64,000 bases of DNA, taken from NCBI RefSeq assembly GCF_040049275.1, contig NZ_JBDZDT010000002.1:1-64000 (forward strand), in the 5' to 3' direction. Made by a program: the position numbers and the translations under genes. This document shows, piece after piece, positions 35,729 to 44,671 of this stretch. Each line of letters begins with the position of its first letter. The first letter of the stretch is position 1. This DNA comes from Aquabacter sp040049275. Lineage in GTDB: Bacteria > Pseudomonadota > Alphaproteobacteria > Rhizobiales > Xanthobacteraceae. The notes under the pieces were generated by a model. That model was not told where the DNA came from and searched no databases. It saw only the letters and a program-made list of their open reading frames with translations.

Positions 35729-36724
35729 TCAGGCCGCGGCAGCGCGCGGGGATTTGGCGAGCCGGGCGCCATAGGCGAGGGCCGCGTGCATGTTGACGTG
35801 GTTGGCCTTGCCCGTGCCGGCGATGCCGAAGGCCGTGCCGTGATCCACCGAGACGCGGTCGATGGGCAGACCCAGGGAGACGTTCACCGTGGTGTCGAAG
35901 GCCACCAGCTTCATGGGGATGTGCCCCTGGTCGTGATACTGCGCCACCACCAGGTCGAACTCGCCCGCATAGGCGCGGTGGAACACCGTGTCGGCCGGGA
36001 TCGGCCCTTCCACGTTCAGCCCTTCCGCCCGCGCGGCGGCCACCGCCGGAACGAGCTGCTCGGTATCTTCCGTGCCGAACAGGCCGTTCTCCCCGCAATG
36101 GGGATTGATGCCCGCCACCGCGATGCGCGGCGCCGCGACGCCGATGCGGCGGAAATGGGCGTGCCCCGCGCGGATGGTCGCCAGCACCCGCTCGGGCGAG
36201 GCACGGCCGATGGCCTCGCGCAGCGCCACATGGGTGGAGACATGGATGGCGGACAGCCGCTCGGAGGCGAGCAGCATGAAGGAGGCGCGCGAGCCGGTGA
36301 GGTGTGCCAGCATGCCGGTGTGGCCGTCATAATGATGGCCGGCGGCGTTCAGCGCTTCCTTGTTGATGGGCGCGGTGACGATGCAGGCAATCTCGCCCGC
36401 CTGCGCCAGCTTCACCGCCGCTTCGATATAGCGGAAGGCCGCCTCGCCGCCGCGCGGGTCGAGCTTGCCGAAGGGGATGGGGATGCCCTCCACCGCCACC
36501 TCATGCACCGCCACCGCACCATGGGGCGCGTCGGCGCCGTCATGGAAGGCGAGGTCGGCGCCCACGACGCGGGCCGCGCGCTCAAGCGTCGGCACGGAGC
36601 CGATGACGAGCACGCCTGCGCGCTCCTGCGCGGGCATCTCGGCCAGCGCCTTGCAGATGACTTCGGGGCCGACCCCGGCGGGATCCCCCATGGTCACGCC
36701 GAGGTGGGATTGAGCATCGTTCAT
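35729..36724 (-). CDS. pdxA2: PdxA2-type four-carbon acid-phosphate dehydrogenase
   Basis: 331 aa of the PdxA family: TMGDPAGVGPEV (~11-22), metal His in HHYDGHTGML and AQYHDQGHIPMK, and VDHGTAFGIAGTG at the C-terminus. In acid-sugar pathways, PdxA2 oxidises and decarboxylates D-threonate- or D-erythronate-4-phosphate to dihydroxyacetone phosphate, working after a DUF1537 kinase. Such a kinase is at 37738, and no other pyridoxal genes are near, so this role is preferred over vitamin B6 synthesis. ATGA-coupled to the SDR upstream. Confidence 0.88.
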   Translation of the reverse strand: MNDAQSHLGVTMGDPAGVGPEVICKALAEMPAQERAGVLVIGSVPTLERAARVVGADLAFHDGADAPHGAVAVHEVAVEGIPIPFGKLDPRGGEAAFRYIEAAVKLAQAGEIACIVTAPINKEALNAAGHHYDGHTGMLAHLTGSRASFMLLASERLSAIHVSTHVALREAIGRASPERVLATIRAGHAHFRRIGVAAPRIAVAGINPHCGENGLFGTEDTEQLVPAVAAARAEGLNVEGPIPADTVFHRAYAGEFDLVVAQYHDQGHIPMKLVAFDTTVNVSLGLPIDRVSVDHGTAFGIAGTGKANHVNMHAALAYGARLAKSPRAAAA

Positions 36725-37491
36725 GGCATCACCTGTCCGCCGTTCACCTCGATTACCTGCCCGGTGATGTAGCCGCTCATGGTGTCGTCCGCGAGGAATT
36801 CATAGGCCCCGACGCAATCCTCCGCCGTGCCGAGCCGCCCCAGGGGTATGGTGGCGCGCGCCGCTTCCAGTTGGGCATCGCTTGAGTAGCGCTCGTGGAA
36901 CGGAGTGGTGATGACGCCGGGCGCCACCGCATTGGCGCGCACGCCGTGGGGCGCCAACTCCTTGGCCAGCACGCGGGTGATGGTGGAGACGAAGCCCTTC
37001 GCCGAGCCGTAAAGGCCCGTGCCCGGGCTGCCGCCGGTGCGCGCGGCGATGGAGGTGGTGTTGATGATGGCGCCCGCGCCCTGTTCCATCATGATGCGGC
37101 CGGCGAGGCGCGAGGCGAAGAAGACCGAGCCGATATTGAGGTCGAGCACATTGTCGTACTGGTCGTCGGTGGCGTCCACGACCAGGGTGCGGCCGAACAT
37201 GGTGCCGGCATTGTTGACCAGCACATCGATGCGGCCGAGGGTGCGATGGGCGTCTTCCACGAGGCGCACGGTCTCGTCCCGGTCGGACACGTCGGCCTTC
37301 ATGAGGTGCGCTTCGCCGCCGGCGGCGCGCACCTCTTCGGCGACGGCCCCGGCCCCGTCGGGGTTGGAATTGTAGTGCACCACCAGCCGCGCGCCACGCG
37401 CGCCGAAGCGCCGCGCCACCGCCGCGCCGATCCCCGAGCTCGCACCAACGATCACCACTGCCTTGCCCTTCAGCGCATCCGCCACCGGCAT
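36721..37491 (-). CDS. Short-chain dehydrogenase/reductase
   Basis: 256 aa. VGASSGIGAAVARRFG (~15-30), NNAGT (~92), Ser in NTTSIAART, YGSAK (~162-166) and the C-terminal GQVIEVNGGQ. A full classical SDR of the FabG/glucose-dehydrogenase style. First gene of the SDR-pdxA2-aldolase unit, divergent from the DUF1537 kinase. AGGA eight bases before the ATG. Likely oxidises the sugar or sugar acid that enters the pathway. Confidence 0.88.
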   Translation of the reverse strand: MPVADALKGKAVVIVGASSGIGAAVARRFGARGARLVVHYNSNPDGAGAVAEEVRAAGGEAHLMKADVSDRDETVRLVEDAHRTLGRIDVLVNNAGTMFGRTLVVDATDDQYDNVLDLNIGSVFFASRLAGRIMMEQGAGAIINTTSIAARTGGSPGTGLYGSAKGFVSTITRVLAKELAPHGVRANAVAPGVITTPFHERYSSDAQLEAARATIPLGRLGTAEDCVGAYEFLADDTMSGYITGQVIEVNGGQVMP

Positions 37492-37540
37492 CCCTTTCGG
37501 TCCTGTTTATGGCGTGGGATAGGACATGGCGGATTACATG

Positions 37541-37676
37541 TTGTCAACGCCGGTGGGGGTGAGTAGCTTGAAAGCCATCTGATTAACTCGGAAAATATCA
37601 TTTATTATCAATAATATAAGCGTCATGCTGGGTATGAGAATCCAGAATTACGCCTCATCTTGTTGACAAGTTGTCA
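37541..37676. promoter_or_regulatory. Divergent promoter with GntR-type operators and AT-rich palindrome
   Basis: Between the SDR (minus) and the DUF1537 kinase (plus). TTGTCAACGC at 37541-37550 and TTGTTGACAA at 37660-37669 match the site at 34500. The latter overlaps a perfect 13-bp palindrome, TGACAAGTTGTCA (37664-37676). A 14-base AT-only-armed palindrome, TATTATCAATAATA, lies at 37603-37616 in the most AT-rich stretch of the window. The FCD-GntR regulator at 38843 is the obvious binder. Confidence 0.5.
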
Positions 37677-37737
37677 TGCGGCATCCAATTTCCACACCCA
37701 ATAAATTCAACCAAGTGCGCGCCACTTGTGAGGGGAA

Positions 37738-38856
37738 ATGGGCCAGGAGATCACGCCCGGTACGGACCGGTTGGCGAATGGGAGGCAGCAGCCGCTGGCT
37801 GTGGCCATCATCGCCGATGACCTCTCGGGCGCGCTCGATTCCACCGCGCCCTTCGCGGGCCGGGGTCTTTTCTGCGCCGTCGCCGTGACGGCGGGCGACA
37901 TCGGGGAGGCGCTGGCCACGGGCGCGTCCGTCGTCGCGGTCAACACCGCCTCGCGTCATCTTCCCGCCCCGGAGGCCGCCGGCATCGTGACGGCCGCCGC
38001 GCGCTGTCTCCAGGCGGCTGCGCCGGAGGTGGTGTTCAAGAAGGTGGATTCGCGGCTCAAGGGAAATGTCGGCGCCGAGACCCGGGCCATGATGGCTGCG
38101 ACGGGACGCACCCGCGCCGTGGCCGTGCCTGCCGTTCCCGAGCTTGGGCGGCGGGTGGAGAATGGCTGCGTCGTCGGCACGGGCGTTGCCGAGCCGCTTT
38201 CCGTGCTCGCCTGCTTCGACGGGCTCGCCGTCGAGGTGCCGGACATTGCCCATGCGGGCGAGCTTGCGGCCATTGCCCGCCTGGGGCGGGCTGCGGCGCG
38301 CGAGACGCTTCTCGTGGGCGCGCGGAGCCTCGCCGCAGCGCTGGCCTATCCCATGGGCGATGCCTCGGGCATGGCCTTTGCCTGCGAGGGCCCGGTCGCG
38401 GTGGTCGTCGGCTCGCGTGATCCCATCACGCTCATGCAGGTCGAGCGCCTGCGGCGCCGGACGCCGCATCTTCAGGTGATCGAGGCGCCGGACGGCCATG
38501 TGGGCGACACCGCGCCGACCGGCGATCTCGTTCTCTTCCAGTGTGTGCCCGGCACCGGGACTGCGAGCGAAGAGGCTGTCGCCGAACGCTTCGGTGCGGG
38601 CGTCGCCTTCCGGCTCACGCAGCACGGGGCCCGCACCGTCCTCGCCACCGGGGGAGATACCGCCATGGGGCTCATGCGCGCGCTCGGCGTGAAAGTGGTG
38701 CACCCGCGCGGCGAGGTGTTGCCCGGCATGCCGTGGTCGCGCATTGCCGTTCCGGGCCACGGGGACATGCTCCTCGTGACCAAATCGGGAGGGTTCGGCG
38801 CGGCCGATGCCCTCGCGTCCATCCTTCGTCCGGAGGCGGCCGATGCCCGGCACTGA
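37738..38856 (+). CDS. DUF1537 four-carbon acid-sugar kinase
   Basis: 372 aa. N-terminal domain with IADDLSGALDSTAPFA (~25-40) and KKVDSRLKGN (~102-111). The C-terminal ATP-binding domain has VVVGSRDP, ATGGDTAMGLM and VTKSGGFGAAD. DUF1537 proteins phosphorylate D-threonate, D-erythronate, L-threonate or related acids at O4 (OtnK/DtnK/DenK). It is shorter than the usual ~420 residues. The regulator overlaps its 3' end by 14 bases. Exact substrate not readable. Confidence 0.88.
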   Translation: MGQEITPGTDRLANGRQQPLAVAIIADDLSGALDSTAPFAGRGLFCAVAVTAGDIGEALATGASVVAVNTASRHLPAPEAAGIVTAAARCLQAAAPEVVFKKVDSRLKGNVGAETRAMMAATGRTRAVAVPAVPELGRRVENGCVVGTGVAEPLSVLACFDGLAVEVPDIAHAGELAAIARLGRAAARETLLVGARSLAAALAYPMGDASGMAFACEGPVAVVVGSRDPITLMQVERLRRRTPHLQVIEAPDGHVGDTAPTGDLVLFQCVPGTGTASEEAVAERFGAGVAFRLTQHGARTVLATGGDTAMGLMRALGVKVVHPRGEVLPGMPWSRIAVPGHGDMLLVTKSGGFGAADALASILRPEAADARH

Positions 38857-39616
38857 AAACGCACCCTCATCGCTCGACGCCATCGAAACCGTGCGTGCCA
38901 CCACCGGCGCGTCGATGTCGGAGAACGTCTACCACCAGCTCGTCACGCAGATTGCCGGCGGCGCATTCGGCGCCGATGGCAAGCTGCCGAGCGAGCACGA
39001 CCTTGCCCGCACCTTCGGCGTCTCCCGGCCTGTGGTGCGCGAGGCGCTGGGGCGGCTGCGCAAGGAAGGGCTGATCTATTCCCGCCAGGGCGCCGGCAGC
39101 TTCGTCGCCGCGCGCACCATCGATCATGCGACGCTCGGCTTCGCGCGCATCGAGACCATTGCCGACATCCAGCGCTGCTTCGAGTTCCGCCTCACCATCG
39201 AACCGGACGCGGCCTTCTTCGCCGCCGACCGACGCTCCCCGCAGGAACTGGAGGCCATGTCCGTCGCCATCGGGGCGCTGGAAGAGGCGACCCGCAAGCT
39301 GAAGCACCGCGAGGATGTGGACTTCGTGTTCCACCACACCATCGCGCGGGCCTCGAACAACCATTATTTCGGCACCGCCCTCACGGCGCTTCAGGACCAC
39401 ATCGCGGTGGGCATGAAGCTGCACGGCCTCTCGCTGATGAATGCCGGGCCGAAGCTGGAGCATGTGCTGGGCGAGCACCGCGCCATCTTCGAGGCGATCC
39501 GCGCCCGCGACTGCGAGGCCGCCCGCGCCGCCATGCGCGCCCACCTCACCTCATCCCGCGACCGCCTGTTTGAAGGCCGGCTGCTGGACCTTTCCATCCG
39601 GGGGGCGGCGCGATGA
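38843..39616 (+). CDS. GntR/FCD-family transcriptional regulator
   Basis: 257 aa from ATG 38843 (CGGAGG, six-base spacing). Winged helix at ~25-85 (LPSEHDLARTFGVSRPVVRE; RLRKEGLIYSRQGAGSFV), then an all-helical FCD ligand domain whose metal/ligand residues include FEFRLTIEPDAAFFA and the HHTIARASNN His. Sits inside the acid-sugar locus between kinase and oxidase genes. TTGT-NN-ACA-type sites in front of the locus genes are its likely targets; a sugar acid or its phosphate the likely effector. Confidence 0.9.
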   Translation: MPGTENAPSSLDAIETVRATTGASMSENVYHQLVTQIAGGAFGADGKLPSEHDLARTFGVSRPVVREALGRLRKEGLIYSRQGAGSFVAARTIDHATLGFARIETIADIQRCFEFRLTIEPDAAFFAADRRSPQELEAMSVAIGALEEATRKLKHREDVDFVFHHTIARASNNHYFGTALTALQDHIAVGMKLHGLSLMNAGPKLEHVLGEHRAIFEAIRARDCEAARAAMRAHLTSSRDRLFEGRLLDLSIRGAAR

Positions 39617-41079
39617 GCCCGGCGGATGTGATCTCCGGGCTCGGCGCCATCGTCGGCCCGCGCTACGTGACCGGGCCGGGCGCCGACATGGAGCCCTTCG
39701 TGGTGGACTGGCGGGGCCGCTATCGCGGCGAGGCGCTGGCCGTCGTGAAGCCCGGCTCCACCGCTGAAGTGTCCGAACTGGTGCGCTGGTGCATGGGGAA
39801 CGACATCGCCATCGTGCCCCAGGGCGGCAATACCGGCATGTGCGCCGGCTCCATCCCGCTGGCGCAGCGCCCCTCGGTGATCGTCCGGCTCGACCGCATG
39901 AACACGGTGCGCTGGGTGAGCCGGCTGGGCGATGCCATCGCGGTGGATGCCGGTTGCATCCTCGCCGACGTGCAGGCGGCTGCGGAGGAGCGGAATCGCC
40001 TCTTCCCCCTCAGCCTCGGCGCGGAAGGCTCCTGCCAGATCGGCGGCAACCTCTCCACCAATGCCGGCGGCACCGCCGTGCTGCGCTACGGCACCATGCG
40101 CGAATTGACCCTGGGGTTGGAGGTGGTGCTGCCCTCGGGCGAGGTCATGGACATGATGACGAGCCTGCGCAAGGACAGCACGGGATATGACCTGAAGCAG
40201 CTTTTCATCGGCGCGGAAGGCACGCTCGGCATCATCACCGGCGCGGTGCTTAAACTGTTCCCGCAGCCCCGCCGCCGCGCGGTGGCTCTCGCCAAGCTGG
40301 AGCGCATCGAGGCGGCGCTTGATCTTTTGGCCCTGGCGCGCACCCGGCTGGGCGAGCGCATCGGCAGCTTCGAGATCATGTCGCGCGGCCAGATCGAGGT
40401 GATCGCCGAGAACTTGCCGGACGTTCAGATCCCCTTCGCGCTCGACACCCCCTGGTATCTGCTCATCGAGCTTGTGGACACGCTGGAGGAGATGGACCTC
40501 GACGGGGCCATGGAAGGGCTGCTGGGTGCCGCCTTCGAGGCCGACCTCGTGTCCGACGCCATCGTCGCGGCCAGCGAGGCGCAGGCCGATGCGCTCTGGA
40601 AGATCCGCCACAGCGTCTCGGAAGGCAGCAAGAAGGCGGGCTACGTGGTCTCCCACGACAGCTCGGTGCCGCTGGAGGCGCAGGCCGAGTTCGTCAACCG
40701 CATCAGCGCGCGCATCGCCGAGGTGCGCCCCGACGCGCGGCTCGCCATCCACGGCCATGTGGGCGACGGCAATCTCCACGTGCTCGCCATCATCCCCGGC
40801 ATTGCCCAGGACCGCATGGCGGAGATGAAGGACGCGGCAGAGGCCATCAACCGCGCCGTGGACGACGTCACCGCGGAGCTGAAGGGTTCGATCAGCGCCG
40901 AGCACGGCATCGGCGCCACCAACCGCGCCCGGCTCGCCCGCGTGGCGGACCCTGTGGAACTGGCCTGGATGGCGCGCGTGAAGACGTTGTTCGATCCCGC
41001 CGGCCTCATGAACCCCGGCAAGGTGCTGCCGGACGCTTCCGCGCGGGCCGAAGAAGCCCCGCTTCGCTCAACGGCCTAA
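39613..41079 (+). CDS. FAD-linked 2-hydroxyacid oxidase/dehydrogenase (GlcD/D-2-hydroxyglutarate type)
   Basis: 488 aa. FAD_binding_4 domain with VKPGSTAEVSELVRWC, VPQGGNTGMCAGS (~70-82) and SLGAEGSCQIGGNLSTNAGG (~135-154). The FAD-oxidase_C domain holds the GHVGDGNLHV metal/substrate motif (~380) and the SAEHGIG segment. Oxidises a D-2-hydroxy acid to the keto acid, usually passing electrons to ETF or quinone. ATGA-coupled to the regulator and followed by a TctC gene, so its substrate is probably the imported acid. Confidence 0.9.
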   Translation: MSPADVISGLGAIVGPRYVTGPGADMEPFVVDWRGRYRGEALAVVKPGSTAEVSELVRWCMGNDIAIVPQGGNTGMCAGSIPLAQRPSVIVRLDRMNTVRWVSRLGDAIAVDAGCILADVQAAAEERNRLFPLSLGAEGSCQIGGNLSTNAGGTAVLRYGTMRELTLGLEVVLPSGEVMDMMTSLRKDSTGYDLKQLFIGAEGTLGIITGAVLKLFPQPRRRAVALAKLERIEAALDLLALARTRLGERIGSFEIMSRGQIEVIAENLPDVQIPFALDTPWYLLIELVDTLEEMDLDGAMEGLLGAAFEADLVSDAIVAASEAQADALWKIRHSVSEGSKKAGYVVSHDSSVPLEAQAEFVNRISARIAEVRPDARLAIHGHVGDGNLHVLAIIPGIAQDRMAEMKDAAEAINRAVDDVTAELKGSISAEHGIGATNRARLARVADPVELAWMARVKTLFDPAGLMNPGKVLPDASARAEEAPLRSTA

Positions 41080-41112
41080 GGCCGACCCATCAGACCTTCA
41101 GGAGGAAACGCC

Positions 41113-42084
41113 ATGTTGAAGACCCTTTTGGCGGCGGCGCTCGCGCTGACGCTGCCCGTACTCCCCGCCGCAGCCCAGGCCGACTATCCCACCAAGTCCG
41201 TCTCGGTGCTCATCCCCTTCACCGCGGGTGGCACGGCGGACATCTTTGCCCGCATGGTGTCCGAGCATCTCCAGAAGACCTGGGGCCAGCCTTTCGTGCC
41301 GGAGAACATCGGCGGCAGCGGCGGCGCGCTGGCCATGGGGCGGCTCGCCCGTTCGGCGCCGGACGGCTACACCATCGCCCTTGCCTCCACCTCGAACCTT
41401 GCCGTGCATCCAACCCTTCTGGGCGACCGCATCCAGTACCAGACCCTGCGCGATCTCGCGCCCATCACCCAGGTCTCGATCGTGCCGAACCTGCTGGCGG
41501 TGAACCCCGAGCGCATCAAGGCGCGCACGGTCCCGGAGCTGATCGCCTATCTCAAGGCCAATCCCGGCAAGGTGACGTTCGGCTCCGCCGGCATCGGCAC
41601 CACCCAGCATCTGGCGGGCGAGCTGTTCCAGATCATGACCGGCACGCAGATGGTGCATGTGCCCTATAAGGGTTCCAGCCAGATGGTGCCGGACCTCGTC
41701 GGCGGCCAGATCGACATCGCCTTCGACAATGCCCCGCTTCTGCTGCCCCAGGCCAAGGTCGGCAAGCTCGCGCTGCTCGCCACTGCCACGGCGGAACGCG
41801 TGCCCTTCGACCCGAACCTGCCCACCGTCGCCGAAACCGTGCCGGGCTTCGAGGCGGTGGCCTGGCATGGCTTCCTCGCGCCCATCGGGACGCCGGCGCC
41901 CGTCATCGACAAGCTGGCGAAGGCCATCAATGCCTATATGGAGCAGCCCGCCACGAAGGCCCGCTTCATCGAGCTCGGCGCCATCCCGGTCCACACCTCG
42001 CCCGAGCAGTTCAAGCAGCTGATTGCCAGCGAGACCGACCGCTGGAAGAAGGTGATCGACACCGCCAAGGTGAAGGTGGAGTGA
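41113..42084 (+). CDS. TctC/Bug-type periplasmic binding protein
   Basis: 323 aa with AGGAGGAAACGCC before the ATG. Signal peptide MLKTLLAAALALTLPVLPAAA, mature YPTKSVSVLIPFTAGGTADIFAR, then GSAGIGTTQHLAGELFQ and YKGSSQMVPDLVGGQIDIAF. Second Bug protein of the locus and again without membrane partners nearby. Last gene of the kinase-regulator-oxidase unit. Confidence 0.93.
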   Translation: MLKTLLAAALALTLPVLPAAAQADYPTKSVSVLIPFTAGGTADIFARMVSEHLQKTWGQPFVPENIGGSGGALAMGRLARSAPDGYTIALASTSNLAVHPTLLGDRIQYQTLRDLAPITQVSIVPNLLAVNPERIKARTVPELIAYLKANPGKVTFGSAGIGTTQHLAGELFQIMTGTQMVHVPYKGSSQMVPDLVGGQIDIAFDNAPLLLPQAKVGKLALLATATAERVPFDPNLPTVAETVPGFEAVAWHGFLAPIGTPAPVIDKLAKAINAYMEQPATKARFIELGAIPVHTSPEQFKQLIASETDRWKKVIDTAKVKVE

Positions 42085-42092
42085 GGCGAGCA

Positions 42093-42127
42093 GGGCGAGG
42101 TCGGGCACGGCGTGCCTCCCCTCGCCC
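42093..42127 (+). terminator. Hairpin after the second TctC gene
   Basis: GGGCGAGG (42093-42100) pairs with CCTCGCCC (42120-42127) with a secondary GGCAC/GTGCC pairing inside. No T-run follows. The rest of the 201-base spacer to the decarboxylase shows nothing else. Confidence 0.4.
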
Positions 42128-42285
42128 AATGAAATCAAGGGTTGTGCCCGGGCCCGTTCCAGGCGCCCGCCGCGATCCCCCATTTGCCATGTGATGCGCC
42201 GGCGGCCTATGCCCTTCCGCACCGGCGGTCACCGCACTGTCATGGAACACGGTGACATCTGGCGTCGCAGACCATCGGGGCATCC

Positions 42286-44643
42286 ATGGACTATTTCAGA
42301 CGCTTCACCTTCCTGTTCGCCACGCCGTCCTTTGATGCGGAGGATCTCGAAGGCATCCGCCTGAACCAGATCGTCGGCGAGATCGAGCGTTCGGGCTTCG
42401 AGGTCGTCAAGGCGCACGACATCGAGGATGCCGAGATCGCCGTCCAGACCGATGCCGCCATCGGCTGCATGATGGTGGACTGGGGCAAGAAGGGCCTGGA
42501 AGGCAAGACCGCCGCGCTCATCAACCTGATGCGCCGCCGCGGGCTGGACTTCCCCATCATCCTCCTGATCCGCCGTAAGAGGTTCGAGGACCTGCCCGTC
42601 GAGGTGCTCGACTTCATCGATGGCTATGTCTTCCTCTCGGAGGAGACCCCGGCCTTCATCGCCAAGAACCTCATCAGCCGGCTGAAGCAATATGCCGAGA
42701 CGCTGAAGACGCCGTTCTTCGGCGCTCTCGTCGATTATGCCGAGGAAGGCAACCAGCTCTGGACCTGCCCGGGCCATAATGGCGGCATGTTCTACAGCCG
42801 CAGCCCCATCGGGCGGGTGTTCATGGACCATCTGGGCGAGGCGGTGTTCCGCGACGACCTCGACAATTCCGTGCTCGACCTCGGCGACCTCCTGACCCAT
42901 GAGGGCCCGGCGCTGCAGGCGCAGAAGGAAGCCGCCAAGATCTTCGGGGCGGAGAAGACCTATTTCGTGCTGAACGGCACCTCCACCTCCAACAAGGTGG
43001 CGCTGGCCGCATTGGTCACCGACGGCGATCTCGTGCTGTTCGACCGCAACAACCACAAGGCCGCCCACCATGGCGCGCTGATGATCAGCGGCGGCATCCC
43101 GGTCTATGTGCCCACCGTGCGCAATGCCTGGGGTCTGATCGGCCCCATGCGCTGGGAGGACCTGGACGAAGAGGCGCTACGCGAGCGCATCCGGACCCAT
43201 CCCCTGGTCAAGGACCCGGAAGCGTGGCGCAAGCCGCGCCCGTTCCGCGTCGCCGTGGTGGAGCAGTGCACCTATGACGGCACCATCCACAACGCCGAGA
43301 TGATCCTGAAGCGCATCGGCCATCTGTGCGAGTACATCCTGTTCGATGAGGCCTGGGCGGGCTTCATGAAGTTCCACCCGCTCTATGCGGGCCGCTTCGC
43401 CATGGGGCTCTCAGACCTCGGCCCCGACGCGCCGGGCATCATCGCCACCCAGTCCACCCACAAGCAACTGGCGAGCTTCTCCCAGGCGTCCCAGATCCAC
43501 ATGAAGGACCGCCACATCCGCGGCCAGAAGCGCCGGGTGGAGCACCGGCGCTTCAATGAAAGCTTCATGCAGCACGCCTCCACCTCGCCCTTCTACCCGC
43601 TATTCGCCTCCCTCGACGTGGGCGCGCAGATGATGAAGGGCCGCTCGGGCGAGGTTCTCTGGGACGACACGATCCGGCTCGGCATCGAGCTGCGCAAGAA
43701 GATCCGGGCGCTGCGGCGCGAGTTCGAGGAGAAGGAGGCGCGCCCCGAGCGCCGCTGGTTCTTCGAGCCCTTCGTGCCGGACCGCGTGCAGATCCCCGAC
43801 GCCTCCCGCGCAGGCGCGGTGCATGACGTGGCCTGGGAGATGGTGGCCACGGACCAGCTCGCCACCGATCCGTCCTACTGGCACCTCGTGCCGGGGGCAT
43901 CCTGGCACGGCTTCTCCGACATGGCGCCGGGCTTCGCCATGACCGACCCCAACAAGCTGACGTTGCTCACGCCAGGCTTCGACCGTGCCACCGGCGCCTA
44001 TGCCGCGCACGGCATCCCGGCCCCGGTGGTCGCCCAGTATCTGCGCGAGAACCGCATCGTCGCAGAGAAGAACGACCTCAATTCCCTGCTCTTCCTTCTG
44101 ACGCCGGGCGTCGAGGCCAGCAAGGCGGGCACGCTGATCAGCGGGCTCGTCGCCTTCAAGAAGCTGCACGACGACAACGCGCTGCTCGAAGACGCCATCC
44201 CCGAATTCTACCGGCGCAGGCCGGGGCGCTATGCCGGCGTGCGCCTGCGCGATCTCTGCGGGGACATGCACCGCTTCTTCCGCGACGCCGACGTCAGCGC
44301 CCTCCAGGCGAAGCAGTTCTCGGCCGAGCATCTGCCGGAGATCGCCCTCTCCCCCCACGACGCGACGCGCTGCCTCGTGCGCAACGATGTGGACTATCTG
44401 CCCATCGACGCCATTGCGGGGCGCATCGCCACGACGCCGTTCGTGGTCTATCCGCCCGGCATCGCCACCATCGTGCCCGGCGAACGGCTGACCGCGCGGG
44501 CGCAGCCCATGATCGACTATCTCAAGATGTTCGAGGCGAGCTTCAACACCTTCCCCGGCTTCGAGGTGGAGATCCAGGGCGTCTACCGGGAGGTGGATGC
44601 GGCGGGCAAAGTTCGGCTACATACCTACGTGGTCGCCGAATAG
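42286..44643 (+). CDS. Orn/Lys/Arg decarboxylase, fold-type I with N-terminal wing domain
   Basis: 785 aa, PLP-dependent. The N-terminal CheY-like wing (~1-130), the large PLP domain with FVLNGTSTSNKV (~228-239), aspartate in LFDEAWAG (~350) and the Schiff-base Lys in STHKQLASFS (~390), and a C-terminal lobe. Arginine, lysine and ornithine enzymes share this build; I cannot separate them. Role: diamine/agmatine production or acid resistance. A GNAT gene follows 28 bases downstream. The Shine-Dalgarno is weak. Confidence 0.92.
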   Translation: MDYFRRFTFLFATPSFDAEDLEGIRLNQIVGEIERSGFEVVKAHDIEDAEIAVQTDAAIGCMMVDWGKKGLEGKTAALINLMRRRGLDFPIILLIRRKRFEDLPVEVLDFIDGYVFLSEETPAFIAKNLISRLKQYAETLKTPFFGALVDYAEEGNQLWTCPGHNGGMFYSRSPIGRVFMDHLGEAVFRDDLDNSVLDLGDLLTHEGPALQAQKEAAKIFGAEKTYFVLNGTSTSNKVALAALVTDGDLVLFDRNNHKAAHHGALMISGGIPVYVPTVRNAWGLIGPMRWEDLDEEALRERIRTHPLVKDPEAWRKPRPFRVAVVEQCTYDGTIHNAEMILKRIGHLCEYILFDEAWAGFMKFHPLYAGRFAMGLSDLGPDAPGIIATQSTHKQLASFSQASQIHMKDRHIRGQKRRVEHRRFNESFMQHASTSPFYPLFASLDVGAQMMKGRSGEVLWDDTIRLGIELRKKIRALRREFEEKEARPERRWFFEPFVPDRVQIPDASRAGAVHDVAWEMVATDQLATDPSYWHLVPGASWHGFSDMAPGFAMTDPNKLTLLTPGFDRATGAYAAHGIPAPVVAQYLRENRIVAEKNDLNSLLFLLTPGVEASKAGTLISGLVAFKKLHDDNALLEDAIPEFYRRRPGRYAGVRLRDLCGDMHRFFRDADVSALQAKQFSAEHLPEIALSPHDATRCLVRNDVDYLPIDAIAGRIATTPFVVYPPGIATIVPGERLTARAQPMIDYLKMFEASFNTFPGFEVEIQGVYREVDAAGKVRLHTYVVAE

Positions 44644-44671
44644 GGCACAGCGCAGGACGCCGAAGGCATTC

